Below are positions 13,401-24,110 of a stretch of DNA of 64,000 nucleotides, piece after piece. Origin of the DNA: Nymphaea colorata (lineage: Eukaryota; Streptophyta; Magnoliopsida; Nymphaeales; Nymphaeaceae); the NCBI RefSeq assembly GCF_008831285.2, contig NC_045141.1, forward strand, positions 25,843,315 through 25,907,314, written 5' to 3'. Numbering within the stretch: the first letter of the stretch is position 1; the number at the start of each line of letters is the position of its first letter. A program made the position numbers and the translations under genes. Below the pieces are notes generated by a model that saw nothing but the letters and a program-made list of their open reading frames with translations, made no database searches and was not told the origin of the DNA.

Positions 13401-14025
13401 TGCATAACACGAAAGCATAATCTGAAATGCACACGACCTTAGAAGTTAATTATATGTACCAAACAGGCAAACACGATCCATAAATGGTACAGAGGAAAAC
13501 GTAATAGCATGAAAAACGGCCAAAAACAAAAAAGGAACCGTGTCGAGATTTAAACGGGAAGGGATTTAGTTCTTCCTAAGATACTTTTACAACTTAAAAA
13601 ATTAAAAACATTCTGCCTAGCTAGGATCGAATGAGAATTTCAAGCTCTGCAAAGGGCAAAAAAAAAAAACCACAGGGAACTAAAAACATAAGGTTGGCAT
13701 CATAATTCGAGATACCACTGAAACCTTGCCATAAAGATCTAAACTAAATGCAATGAGTGGCGTTAAAAACTTGAAGTGCAGAACTATATATATATATATA
13801 TATATATATGAAGCAAGTGAAAGGCAAAGCACATACCCTGTCACGTTCCAAGTGTTCCTTGAGGGGAACCAGAGGACTGGGAACAAACCCATCATCGTTC
13901 ACGTTGGTATCATTTTCTCCACAATCATCATCAGTATCACAGAACGAGATATCTGATAATCTTCTCTCGAGACTCATATTTCTTGATACCAACGAACCAG
14001 AAGGCCCTGCTTTTACTTCCTCCAT
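10477..14025 (-). CDS. RhoGDI: Rho GDP-dissociation inhibitor (RhoGDI)
   Basis: RhoGDI binds the prenyl tail of GDP-bound ROP/Rac GTPases, extracts them from membranes and so restricts active ROP in the cell. Five exons on the minus strand join in frame: 13837-14025, 12255-12318, 11954-12172, 11007-11131, 10477-10545, giving 221 residues. This is a usual plant length. Residues 1-63 are an acidic, disordered N-terminal arm. DDESLRKWKEKLLG is the conserved regulatory-arm segment. The immunoglobulin-like domain follows, with FTLKEGLDYRLKMTF, VKHNIVSGLSYSNTVWK, KGMLGTFAPQQEPY and EETTPSGAMARGTY, ending with DDDKRCHLELTYVFEIKK. I chose the Met at 14025. An in-frame Met at 14142 would add 39 residues that are hydrophobic and unlike the family. 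Intron 2 needs the uncommon donor GTTGGG to keep frame. A TA repeat lies in intron 1. Confidence 0.93.
10662..10748. repeat. 41-bp tandem duplication in RhoGDI intron 4
   Basis: Two copies, 10662-10702 and 10708-10748 (period 46), share the core gatgaaccRattgaYgattt and end in acagtatgagtc, differing at only a few positions. Confidence 0.85.
13784..13809. repeat. (TA)n microsatellite in RhoGDI intron 1
   Basis: An uninterrupted TA run about 27 bases inside the intron from the exon 1 donor at 13836. Confidence 0.9.
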
Positions 14026-14142
14026 TAATGAAGAAAATGGAAGGAAAGAATCCAACGAAGAAAAAAGGATCACAGACAAGAAAGGGAAAAGGAAAAGCTG
14101 ACAATATGGACGACGGTGCAGAGGCCTAGAAATAGATACCAA

Positions 14143-16425
14143 GATTCAAGAAAGCAAAATTGGAAAATGAGATCTCTTGCTAAAGGGAAAATCCAGTTCC
14201 CATCACTAGAAAACAGAGGTGGACAATAAAGAATTTAACAAAATAGAGATTATAGACGTCTCGTTCTTCTTCCTACCCTGCAGAGTATCTCCGCTAGATT
14301 ACATGCTTACAGCGTGTTAGGCACATGAGATGTACTTGAGAGACTTACGACGGCCACGTTTTGATTTACGTCACGTATATTTGAGGAATTTACGATACTG
14401 CCACGGCAACGGATTGGATGTTGCACGCAATAGCAAGAGGAGCAGCTGAATTTGAGAAGGCTCAAGGATGACAGTGACTCGGTTAGCTCAAAGTGGTTTA
14501 CTGTATCTGTAAGGTCGTCAGTTCTATTTATATAGATGCTATTATTCTACAGTATACAATGTGGCATACACTATTATGGAGTTAAAAAGAAAGTTCACCT
14601 AGATCCCCACACAAGTCTGAAATCTAGGAAATAAAAGGAAAGGAAAAGGGTGGTAGAGTTCTGCAATGAGAACTCTCCTAATAGCCCTTATATAGAGTAA
14701 GCGCACAAATTTGGATATGACGGGCCACTGGAATTACTAATCACTAACCAAGGTGTTAATAAGCTGATGGCTTGCTGTGTTTTGTTGCAAGTGCGGGTGA
14801 CCTTGTACGCTTGTATACGTAAGGATTAGTGTGCTAACGTGTGCTGTGTTTTGTTTATTTTCAACCGTATTTTCTCAATCATAAATTGGTTCCGTGAAGA
14901 GCTCCAAACTGACTATTGAAACTTAGTGGAAGGAAAATTTTGCCGTTGAATCGCTTTCCAAGGGGTCGTAAGCCAAAGTATAGTGAAAGGCTGGTAGCTT
15001 CCACCAGGAAGCTGGTAGTTGGGAGGAGTTTATGCATTTGAAAAAAGGTCGCTGTTAGTTCTTCGATTTGGCAGCTAGCGATGGTTGTCAATTCTATTGC
15101 GCATCATTCTTTTCATTGAAATGCGTGAGCTAACATGCTGATGCGATACTGCCATTCTCCCGAGACACCGACACCTACCGATTTCAGCCACCAACTCCCA
15201 AGCATGCCAGTGTTCTCGTCTATCAACAGTTCAAATGACTGGAACTTTTGCGTTACTCGAGTAGTCATACTATGCTTCGATAGTAAGATAACTTGGAAGA
15301 ACAAGGTTGGTTTGATGACCTCAGATCATCAAGGCCAGGCGTTTCCCGTTCGCAATATCAAATAAGATCTTTTGGTGACACAAATTGGAAAAAAAGAAAA
15401 GGGAATCGTAGATCTTATATCCAAGTCAAATGTTTTGTTAAGACGCTTTAATTAGGTAAATGGTTCTCATCATGTCATCAGTTCAGGCTTTGAATCGGTA
15501 AATGCGAAGATATGATCTCACAGGTAAGAAGAACATGAGAAACGATCACAGGTAAAGGCTTCAACAATAAAATTTTTCAGGCTAGTAGCGATGGAATAAC
15601 CTCGAGACTTCAAAGAGCGAGGGAAGTTTTGGGGCAGACGGCAGGGAATGAAAAGGAAGGAGGGCGGGATGGTCTATTCGCAAATCACCCAACCTAATCA
15701 TTTGAAGACGAATGGTATGCATTTTTCTGGGAAGGTGCCATCACTGATTCTGCGCTCAGCAGTCGGCAGTCTGCAGTATTATTTGAGGAAGACGGGCCCG
15801 CACGTTTGCGTGATTATCGGCTTCGGAACCACAAAAGATCAAACGTCGCGTCCCTCGTCATCTGCCCATATGTTAATGTGCTCCACTGAAACAGAAGGAC
15901 CGTTTGGCTGGGAAAACGAAACAATGGGATCTTGTGGAAACATGTCCAACCTGTTGCAACAACAGCCTCGAAGGACACCCCCACAGCAGGTATTTGGTCA
16001 TACTTTCAGGAATACGAATGGACCGCCCCCTCTCTCTCTTTGCACTAACGTGCGAGACACTTTCTCAGATAGGGTGAGAATATTACTTGCAAAAGCAGGT
16101 CATGGTTCTTATGGCAAAAATGATGATTCATTTTCAACGATAAGATTTTCCTTTTATAGTTTTGTTTTTGAAATGGGTGTTGAGAAAAACTTGGACTCGG
16201 ATTTTATCAACGTCCATGGGCACCGGACCGTTATCAGGACGTGATAAATGAGCTTGTTCAATTCTGTCATTCTAGAAAAATTAGTTCACATGAACCCATG
16301 TTTATTGGTAAACATGGTCCGCATCACTTCACCAACCCCGAAAATGAAAACCATTCTGGTAACAAGTGCTTCGATTTGACCTTTTCCGGGAAGCAACATT
16401 AGAGCTTGTCGGATACGTTTCCTTA
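14143..16425. other. Intergenic region upstream of RhoGDI
   Basis: Contains the presumed RhoGDI promoter and leader near 14.1-14.6 kb. The longest ORF (15648-16244, + strand) has no recognisable domain and I do not call it. Confidence 0.6.
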
Positions 16426-16839
16426 AGGGGCGTTTGGTTGGCAGGAAAAGCACTGTTCAACAGGAAAAAAAATTCAAATTTTTGAAACTTTTCCATTTCA
16501 TCAAACATGGAAAAAAAATTTGGACCGTTGGAGATGATTTTGGAAAAATATTTCCGGAAAAATTTCTCCAGCCAGAGAGGTGGAGAAATTTTTTCGGAAA
16601 AATTTTTGTGACCGTTGGAGGAGGAAATTTTTTCTCCCTCCTCCCTCCTTCTCTTCTTCCTCCTTCTTCCTCACCATTCCCATCAAACAAAGAATTTTTT
16701 TCCTAGAAAAATTTTTCTTCCAAAACAAACACAAACCGGTTTTGGAAAAATAGAAAAATTTTTCCGTTTCTTCAATTCCAGAATTTTTTTTCTGGAATTT
16801 TTTTTCCAGAAATTTTTTTCTGGCCATCAAACGGCCCCT
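16426..16839. mobile_element. MITE with GGGGCGTTTGG-type terminal inverted repeats
   Basis: The left end AGGGGCGTTTGGTTGGCAGG matches, inverted and with small gaps, the right end CTGGCCATCAAACGGCCCCT at 16820-16839. The interior is a long imperfect foldback of GGAAAAATTTTTCC-like words with a C/T-rich block. It has no coding capacity. The ends resemble the common plant hAT MITE ends that begin with (T/C)AGGGGC. No clear 8-bp target duplication is visible. Confidence 0.65.
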
Positions 16840-17493
16840 AATTCACCGGTTCAGGCTGAAAAAGAAGTGACATCCAATAAAACTAGCGCTAGTGATGGGG
16901 AAATCTACCAGAGAGTTTTCTTCGTTTCATCCTGAACTATAATGTCAAGATGCCCTTCAAAATGCAGAACATGTTTTATAGCATGCAGATGTAACACAGA
17001 TTACACTCTAAAATAATACAAATCTTTGGCTTGAGCCAGGATGGATTGATCGATATAATAAGAAAGTGCCACCTTCGGAACCGAATCGCTTTTCATGCCT
17101 TTGCCAAAAAAGCAAACCACGTGTTCCTCAAGAGGGATTGGATAGTCAACCAATAATCCATTCCAGCAACACCATGAATCATATAGCTATTATCAATGGA
17201 TAAGGTGGTCAGAACAGCAAATTAAATCAATTAATGCACCAAAACTAGGCCCGCTTGTATTATTGAATTACAATATAAAACTATACTTCCATTTGATGAG
17301 GAATGAGTGGCATGAACAAGTTTCATTAACGGCTCCAAATCATCTGCTGGAACAATTCTCGAGACGATCCTTACACAAGACAGGGAATCCTTATGCCACG
17401 TCGCAGCTTCAAGGTGATACATTTAGTACCGGATAAATACATCCTCTGATATCTTACAACATGGAAATAGTTTCTATACAAGAAAAGCACATA
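16840..17493. other. NPGR1 3' flank
   Basis: AT-rich DNA directly downstream of the NPGR1 stop; it likely includes the 3' UTR. A 63-codon minus ORF at 17231-17422 shows no family resemblance and is not called. Confidence 0.5.
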
Positions 17494-20400
17494 TTATTTG
17501 AAAGTCTCTACTGGGCCTGTTTCCTTGAGGAGAACGGCAGCTTGAAAGCAATCAGAAGCTTCTGATGCAGATCCACCATCGTACTTTTGAAGCAGCCCCA
17601 GATCAAGCCATGCCAAATGATTGGTCCTGTCTAATCTAAGTGCTTCAGATAAAAAGCTACGAGCAGTTGCTGATGATCGGCCGCCTTGCTGCCTAAGTAT
17701 AGAGGCTGCTGAGATCAAACTGGGGACATGGTCCGCTTCTATCTCCAATGCATTAAGAAAGGCACTCAGAGCTTCTTGATGGTGACCCTTGGCCTCATTA
17801 AGCAAGCCTATAAACGGAATAAACTTGGAGTTTGTAACATTCTGTATGAGACGAGTACTTTAAGAAAAAATCAAGCCGATTTGAAGATAAGATACCTATA
17901 GTATGCCACCCTGAAGCTGAATGAGGGTTGATTGCAGAGGACTTTGCAACACAAAATTCAGCATCTTGCCACTGTGACATCTTAATGTAGACACAAGCTA
18001 GATCAAGCCATGCTTCCATTTCCAGTAACCGGTCACCCCCTACACCCTGCAAACGTCAATGTATTAGAATATATAGTCATATAATGACATCAAATAGTCA
18101 CATCGCAAAACACTAAAGAAAATTTATTTGTTTCCTGTAACGTGCGAACCAGCAACATTAAACTGGCACGCGTGAAACTAATAGTTGGACAATAACGTCT
18201 AAATGTCTAACGCTTTGAAAGCAAACAAGGATGAAAAAAGTAAGCTTGTTTCTTCTGACTTCCGAACCAACAACCTTCACGCTGGATGTCACGTTCATGA
18301 AGCAGTCTTGAGCTCAAATGAGTGACATTCGTAATCCGTAAAACATTCTTTAACCCCATTCATCAATTTAACTGAAGGTAATTGATATCATAGTTTATTT
18401 GAAAATTTCTCTGATGCATCATAAGAATCAAAAGGGCATGATATCTTCGTGAAAAAAGGATTGGCAGAAGGTTGACAATGTTGAGAACTTGAGATTGAGT
18501 TTATAATTCTGTGTGACAGGAATTGTACAAAATTTTGATTTCATGGATCCAGTCCCTAAATCATGAATGTATATCCTTTTTACACATTTGATATGTCCAT
18601 CTACCATTCTATCATGTATATTCCGTTTATAGGCTTGCTTAATCATCTCTGGGCCAACTTTAGCACACACACACACACACAAAACCTAAAGCAACAATGA
18701 CGACCAAGCTCTGTCACACGGGTACTCCTCCAAAGGAGGAGTACCCGGCCGGTACCGGTACGACATTGACGTAGAACATCTAAGTATTGGGATGTTAATT
18801 CAGAGGACATTGACGTAAAACTTGAAGGAGAACATGATTTGCATGCTCTTAATATGGATCTTAGAGAACCTGTTGTTCCTTCTAATCTTGATGATGCAAC
18901 TGAGGAGTGAGGATAATGAAAATCAACAAAGCTGATGTATTTTGAATGTTAGTTATGACACTGAGGAGAATGAGAATCAAGACTGATAAATTTTGGATTA
19001 TGATTTATGAATATGTTATCTCTTTGTAATTTTTGATATATATATGTGCGAATATGTTATTCTGTTTGAAATTTTTTGACATATATATGTATATGTGCAT
19101 GTGTGTATACGGCCGTACCTTCGTACCTAAGTTTTTTAAAAATGGTTTATACCCGTACCAGCACCGACACTCGTACCCGTACCTATGTGACATAGCGACC
19201 AAGCAATAAGCATCCTTTATCATACCTTAAACACCTTTTTAGCCATGCCCATGCTTTTGTTCCTAACTTGGAGAATAGCAAGAAGATGAGTGTATGTCTC
19301 AACTGCTTTTTTGAACTGCCCCTGGGCAATCTGGACTTTTGCTTTTGCTTGTAACAATTTGCCTTGGTCCCACTTTCCTGTCTCATCTAATGCAGCATTC
19401 AAGACACTCTCAGCTTCAAAAAATCGCTCCTGTGCAGATAATATTCTAGCCAATAGAAGCCAAACTTCAAGTGCAGATCCACCTTCCATGGTTAACAACT
19501 GCTTCACTTGGGCAAGTGCTACATCAAAGTTTCGTTGCAAAGAATTTTCGAGGCAAAGAGGAAATACAATTTTTGGATCCTTCCCGCCTGTCAATCTATA
19601 TGCTGTTTCTAAGGCCCCAAGTGCCTCGCACTGCTTACTGATCCTCTCAACATCAGAAACAGCATATCTAGCACAAGTTGAAAGAGCAGTGCCCAGTAAG
19701 CAATTTGCAACACCAGCCAATTCATTGCATCCTTCAAGCATACCTGTGAGTGCCCTCCTTGCAAATTCAACACCTTCTTCAGCATGGTCGTCTTTTTCCC
19801 CACATATCCTTGAAGCAACTAACAAAGCATGAAGAAAATTTGGACACTCTCTGCTATGTAGCATCTTCATTAGTAGATTTAAAGCAACCAAGTCATCACC
19901 TTCACCAAAGTAACACAGTGCAAGAGTATAATATCTGGACGTCCGCTCCAATGTACCAGGAAGGAGTTCCTCAATCTGGTTGGCTAATGACTTTAGGCTT
20001 CCTGAAATGGACAATGCAAACGTAAGGTGGTGGAGAATGGACTGATCCCATTCAATCTTCTTGAGAATAAACTTTCTCAGTAGAATCAAGAGAAGTAAAA
20101 TTGCTTCTTCTAAATTGTTCCTGGGTATGAAAGAGCCTTCAGCTTGAGACCGGAGGTTAGGGGGCCTCGCATCGGTACCACCATAAAGAAGGAAGACAGC
20201 AAACTCTTTCTGTATTCTTGCACAGGTTTCAGAGTCGAGGTTCCAATGAACAAGGAGGGCACGCCTGTATGATGTAATTGCTTCCTGAAAATAACTAGCT
20301 TGTTTCCACAGCTCAGGAAGCATTTCAACGGCCCTGTTTAAGGTTTCCTGCATCTTGCAATCACCACCAAAGTTTTCTGGCATGCCATCGGGCAATGCAG

Positions 20401-22956
20401 TCTCAACAGTGTCCAGAACAACTTTGCATGATTGAGCAGCTTCTGCAAAACACAAGCAAAATTGAAAAAAAAGAAAAAAAGAAAAGAATTAGGCAAATCT
20501 TTTTCTTGCTAAAATAATAGCTGCTAATCAAGTTTGTGATAACTGATATCCAAAGTTCCAAAAGTAACTTAGCAACTACGAAAAGAAAAAGAGAAAAACC
20601 ATGCTTATGCATAGATGATCCATTTTAAAATGGATTCACGGATTAATACAAACTAAACTAGAAACAGCTGGCAGGCACACAAAGTTCCACAGAATTAATG
20701 ATACCTTCTAATTCACCTTCTTCTAACAATGCTATACCTTCTTTTGGGGAATTAAATCAAGCATGTAAAGTTGGATCCCTTTTTGCTAATTAGAATAAAA
20801 CACAAAGGATTTCCATAAGCATGTGCCACAATATTAGCTTGTATGCCAACTAAGTTCTGACTGAATACAGTCAGAAATCAAACCAAATATTTCCACAACC
20901 ATGCATCTCCATGCAGATGAAAATAGGCCAAGAGCAAGCAATGATGGAAAGACTATTATGAGTTTACCCTTAAATCTTCCCAGGTCCTGCAGTGCCTTGG
21001 CTTTGAGGAAGATAGCTTCCAAAAGCAAGCTAACAGAATGCATGCTCATTAGAGGAGTAACTTCATTATGAAGACGCCGTTTTCGAAGTTCAAATTTTCT
21101 TGTAATAGACAATTTAATCTTGGGTGCAACTGCAGCAACATCTATCCCCTCAAATACATGAAGTGCGGCATCCACATTCCCTCTTTGATATTCAAGTCGT
21201 CCCAGCAATGCCCTGGCTTCCTGCACCAGAGATAATTGAAGCATCATCACTCTGAGTTAACTTCTATGAAAATTGTCAGGTTGTCTCCACAACTAAGGGG
21301 TATTGTCTTAAATAGAGAACTTGAAAAAGGCCAAGATGACAAAACTATCAGAGTAGACTGGAACCTCAAACATAGAGGTTGTAATAAACAAGAAAATATA
21401 ACACGATGAGAAGATATTTCAGAAAGCAGATTTTCCTGGTGGAAGTGAAAGACCAAAAAATAAAAATAATAATTATTGCAGCTTTATTGAAGTTTAGTTA
21501 AATCAGATCATTAATAAAAGTTGGACAAAATGAACTAAAGAGGACGGTAAAAACCTTAAATGGGATATGGCAACAACATGTGATAAGAGAGAGACAATAT
21601 AAAAAAATGCTGTATGCATGAATTGCGGATCTACATGAATCATTGCCTTTCTTTTTCCTTACAAAAGGAGACAATAACTGAGCAGACTTAGTTGTTAGTT
21701 GCAGTCCTGATAGCTTAGAACCTCGAGGCTATAACTTTTCTGGCAGGGCCTCGGCATGCTTTGACTTATACAAGGAATAGCTCTCATGGGTTTTGACTCA
21801 AGACTGCTTTCATAAGAGCAGCAAACCCAGCTTGGGCATATTGAAGTGTAGTATAAAAGGCCCTTCACACCCTGAAATCCTTCAGAGTTATATTACATGC
21901 TCTAAAGGTAGGATATAAAGGCCCTAAAAACCTTGAGAGTTCTAATACATGCTCTAAACTCTAAAGGCCCTCAACCCTCACCTAGTTGTGATGAAGAAGG
22001 CCTCTTTAACATATCCACCTAGTTTGTCTACCTCTTTTTGAAATGATACAAAAGAAGATGTCTTTTTGCATGGCAGAAAAAAATATCTGCAGAGGAGATA
22101 AAGAAAGGACAAAATTCTAGTTTGAGAAAAAGGTTTATTGTTGGTTCCAGGTGAATAGATGAGAATATCCAAATTCCCAAGTCCATCGAGTACAAACAAG
22201 ACCTGATAGGAACTATGACTTAAAATCTGGTTTCATCTCCTGCCTAAGTCTATGAAATTAAAAAAAAAAAACAATTCACTAAATTTAGCAACTCAGGCAT
22301 GAACCTAGTTATTTTTGTAGCATTCAGATCTGAGTAGAGATGGTACCAAGGAAGAAAGATATTGATGCTTGACCCACACATATACACAACGTCAGATGAC
22401 ATCTAGACTAAGCTAGGCATTAACATGAGACTACTATTTTACCCCAGTAGTTCATGTTAAGAAAAAAAAAAATATAGGCAACATTCATGACTGATTGTTA
22501 GCACAATTATAAATCTTGAGTCATAACTAACAATAGTGAATAGTTGATTTTATTCAAAAAGAAAAGACGGGCACAGGAATTAGCATACAGATGCATAGTA
22601 ATGCATGGGAGATAAGAACTCTGAAATGCAGGACCATGCCGAGTATGATTATTTCTATTTTTAGAAAAATAAAAGGATAGCCACAAGACTACAACTGGGA
22701 ACAGGTACTTAAGAATCATTACCACAGACAAGAAAGAGAGTTACGATAGACGAACCTCATAATTCAAACAAAGGCCTTCACGAAGGGATGACTCAGCTTC
22801 TTCAATATTGCCTCTATCAAGCTTTGGTGGTTCACTCTCCCCAGTTCTCGAAGAAAACCCACTCACAGAAAAATCCCTTGTGGCAAGGGATTCAGTATAA
22901 GCGTACTGACCCATGTCATCTCTATTCAGTTGCTCGCCCGAACAGAGGCACTGCAT
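17494..22956 (-). CDS. NPGR1: NPGR1-like tetratricopeptide protein (No Pollen Germination-related)
   Basis: The NPG1/NPGR family are plant TPR proteins that bind calmodulin. NPG1 is needed for pollen germination, and the NPGR members are more widely expressed. Five exons on the minus strand join in frame: 22756-22956, 20968-21220, 19226-20442, 17896-18046, 17494-17807, giving 711 residues (family about 700). The N-terminus MQCLCSGEQL and ESLATRDFSVSGFSSR are family hallmarks, followed by LNYEEARALLGRLEYQRGN, MSMHSVSLLLEAIFLKAKAL and paired TPR helices. The C-terminal TPRs include EAWLDLACVYIKMSQW and LRLDRTNHLAWLDLGLL. The start at 22956 fits the family. An in-frame upstream Met at 23019 lies before a likely leader-intron acceptor (exon start about 23006). 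Exon 3 carries most of the protein in one 1217-base block. Intron 3 holds an hAT element. Confidence 0.93.
18663..18680. repeat. (CA)n microsatellite in NPGR1 intron 3
   Basis: Short uninterrupted AC run about 20 bases before the hAT target duplication. Confidence 0.85.
18701..19203. mobile_element. hAT deletion derivative in NPGR1 intron 3 (element 18709-19195)
   Basis: The 487-bp element is flanked by a perfect 8-bp direct repeat, CGACCAAG, at 18701-18708 and 19196-19203. Its ends are imperfect inverted repeats: CTCTGTCACACGGGTAC on the left and, read inverted, CTATGTCACATAGGTAC on the right (14 of 17 match). Both ends carry subterminal GTACC/GGTAC words. An 8-bp duplication with TIRs is the hAT hallmark. 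The interior contains an open frame that looks like the tail of a transposase gene, so this is probably an internally deleted copy rather than an unrelated MITE. Confidence 0.88.
18776..18910 (+). pseudogene. Remnant of hAT transposase 3' end
   Basis: An open frame of 44 codons ending in TGA (18908-18910) reads KYWDVNSEDIDV, then DLHALNMD and ends DDATEE. The acidic tail closing just before the 3' terminal region suits a plant hAT transposase C-terminus. The catalytic and dimerisation regions are absent. The assignment rests on the surrounding hAT structure plus this tail, not on a database match. Confidence 0.5.
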
Positions 22957-24110
22957 GATCTTCTTCAACCCTGTTCCAGCCCTACCACCATTTTCTTGCA
23001 CCGAATCTGTAATTTTCATTCTCCTTCAGTAAATTCAAAATCCATGGAACCACCATCTCCAATCGTTGGCGCAGGAATATTCAAGACAGAAATGGAAGAA
23101 GGAAATGTAAAGCAAAGACTATTATCTTATCCAGTCAAAACTCAATCTCCTTGCATATCGACACCCACATTTCTCAACAACAACAAAAGTACATACAAGC
23201 CTCACAATCGAAAGAGAATACGGCAAAACCGATTCGGGGTCAAGGAAATGAACTTGATTCAAGAAGCCAGAGAACCCTACCTCGTCAATATATAACTAGA
23301 ACACTCAAAATAGACCTTCAACTCAAACAACTAAAATTCCACCTCATAACTGAACCCAGCGAATGTCAATCCCGAAAAGCAAATGCAACAATGATGCGCA
23401 ACAAATTTGACATAAGCAAAACCACAAAGCTGGAAAGCCTTCGAAATTTGCCCTACAAAAGATAAAAAAAGAAGCTAATGACTGGAATCGAGCTTCATTT
23501 CACTCTGCGGTACAACAAAACCGAAAGGAAAAAGATCGCGACACAAAACACAGACTATCAGGTAGATCACGCCCCACGTAACTCAAAAGTTCACGACGAA
23601 CCCACGAAGCTCATTGCTTCCAAATGCTCTCCACCACCAACCTCATAAAAGCCAGACCATACCAAAGTCCCGCTACCCTCCAACCTCCATCAAAATGAGG
23701 AAAATAAAAGAAGACTACCTACACAGAAAACCTAGAAATGAAGAAAGTGGGGTTGTCAAATATTAATGGCGGAGGCAAAAATGAAACAAACCCTCTCTTT
23801 AAACGCCAGGCCTACTCTCACCCACATTCTTCAGAAATAGCAGAAATTGGGCCCTACTTTCCTTCCAATAAATAAACTGCTACACGGTAAAAACTCCGAA
23901 GAAAAAAATCAAACAATTCAGAGAACGAATCAGAAGCTCACTCGCCAACGAACGATCAAAAACAATAAAAAAGACAGCAAATTTCTGACCTTAATTCCTC
24001 TGAACTTCGAGAACCCTGATCTTTTTCGGACCTGAATTCTTCTGAACTCCGAGGAACCAGATTCGCCGAAACAAATTGCAGAATGAAATTAGGGTTTTGC
24101 TAGGGGTTTA
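22957..24110 (-). promoter_or_regulatory. NPGR1 5' leader region
   Basis: An acceptor-like sequence ending at 23007 implies a leader intron. A donor-like AAG|GTCAGA near 23990 could be its 5' side. A telo-box (AAACCCTAA on the minus strand) lies at 24089-24097, a motif common in plant promoters and leaders. The transcription start is not determinable. Confidence 0.4.
23993..24062. repeat. Tandem duplication in NPGR1 leader region
   Basis: Copies at 23993-24020 and 24035-24062 (period 42) share aattcYtctgaactYcgag, followed by aaccctgat or aaccagat. Confidence 0.75.

Noticed and set aside
15648-16244. 198-codon plus-strand ORF
   Set aside because: Longest free ORF in the RhoGDI-NPGR1 gap, but it has no recognisable domain, low-complexity patches and no supporting signals; probably chance.
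17231-17422. 63-codon minus ORF after the NPGR1 stop
   Set aside because: NPGR proteins end at the stop at 17494-17496; this frame is not joined to it by a plausible splice and lies in the 3' flank.
18881-18900. AATCTTGATGATGC match to the core of miR172
   Set aside because: Lies inside the transposase-like reading frame of the hAT element, lacks the rest of the miRNA and shows no hairpin partner; coincidence.
19290-19832. 180-codon plus-strand ORF
   Set aside because: Antisense shadow of the large NPGR1 exon 3.
22954-23019. Upstream in-frame Met for NPGR1 at 23019
   Set aside because: A splice-acceptor-like sequence lies between it and the family-conserved MQCLCSGEQ start, so it is probably intronic.
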